A stretch of DNA of 6,760 nt, from contig JAUVKA010000225.1 in NCBI GenBank assembly GCA_030592205.1, forward strand, positions 1 to 6,760. The letters run 5' to 3'. The notes beneath the pieces are model-generated. The model saw only the letters and a list, made by a program, of their open reading frames with translations. It had not been told where the DNA came from and ran no database searches. Positions 6,438 to 6,760 of this stretch are shown here, piece after piece. Source of the stretch: Bacteroidota bacterium. GTDB lineage: Bacteria; Bacteroidota; Bacteroidia; Bacteroidales; UBA12481. Made by a program: the position numbers and the translations under genes. Position 1 is the first letter of the stretch. Each line of letters opens with the position of its first letter.

Positions 6438-6760
6438 ATGAAAAAGTTAGTTCTATACTTATTCCTAATCATAGCATTTGGTTTTTCTACCAGCCACATA
6501 TTTGGACAAGAAAATTATGCTATTAACATAAAGACTGAAATATCAGGTAGTGAAAAAATGCTCATCACCTATGATATTGAGACTAAGGATGGAGCAAAGT
6601 TCTTTAACGTTATAATACTATTAACCCACAATGGAGAGCAAATCAAGGCTAATTCAGCCTATGGAGATTATGGAAGCAAAATTGGTCCAGGTTCTGATAA
6701 GGCCATTGTATGGTATTTCAACAATGATTTCAAGGAGGATATAACAAAAGTTGAGGTGGA
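6438..6760 (+). CDS. 5' part of a second exported protein, tandem paralogue of the PKD protein
   Basis: The ATG at 6438 opens a frame that stays open to the right edge (107 full codons). Residues 1-23 are a signal peptide (MKKLVLYLFLIIAFGF, then HIFG) with predicted cleavage before Q24. Residues 24-107 align without gaps to the same residues of the upstream protein: QENYA, KMLITYD, GD-x-G, KAIVWY and NDF are identical, about 41 of 84 positions by eye. The region therefore matches the N-terminal module; whether PKD domains follow lies outside the window. The product should be secreted to the periplasm or surface. Together with the previous gene and the shared upstream element it marks a tandem duplication that has since diverged. 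Function is unknown; more members may follow to the right. Confidence 0.85.
   Translation, partial: MKKLVLYLFLIIAFGFSTSHIFGQENYAINIKTEISGSEKMLITYDIETKDGAKFFNVIILLTHNGEQIKANSAYGDYGSKIGPGSDKAIVWYFNNDFKEDITKVEV

Overview
The window is AT-rich DNA that most likely comes from a member of the Bacteroidota, plausibly a Bacteroidales-type lineage. Two independent signs support this. The first gene ends in a type IX secretion (T9SS) type A sorting domain with the LEQNYPNPFN signature. The central genes are the divergent baseplate set of the Bacteroidota type VI secretion system (T6SS subtype iii). Every gene is on the + strand. Only one start in the window, that of tssE, has a convincing Shine-Dalgarno sequence, which also fits this phylum.

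Layout. (1) Positions 1-656 hold the 3' end of a secreted T9SS cargo protein, open at the left edge, closed by a strong intrinsic terminator at 678-710. (2) Positions 711-845 are a noncoding leader with an inverted repeat and a weak -7-like box. (3) Positions 846-5298 carry four tightly spaced genes read as tssG, tssK, tssE and tssF. Their products are the wedge and adaptor subunits of the T6SS baseplate; the gaps between them are 35, 26 and 12 bases, so one transcript is likely. (4) Positions 5358-6236 encode an exported protein with an N-terminal beta-rich module and two PKD-like domains. (5) From 6438 to the right edge runs the start of a second exported protein whose N-terminal module aligns with the previous one without gaps over 107 residues (about 49% identity after the predicted signal peptide, counted by eye). 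The two paralogues also share a 25-base upstream element, so the pair is a tandem duplication.

How the genes work together. TssK, TssE, TssF and TssG assemble in the cytoplasm at the inner membrane as the platform on which the Hcp tube and TssBC sheath polymerise. None of the sheath, tube, spike, ClpV or membrane-complex genes is in the window, so they must lie downstream or elsewhere. The exported PKD proteins start only 59 bases after tssF. They may be envelope or surface accessories of the same machine, or an unrelated tandem family that happens to follow it; the sequence alone does not decide.

The least explained part of the window is this exported tandem family and its shared upstream element. 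No RNA gene, CRISPR array, insertion sequence or attachment site was recognised, and no gene-free stretch exceeds about 200 bases.
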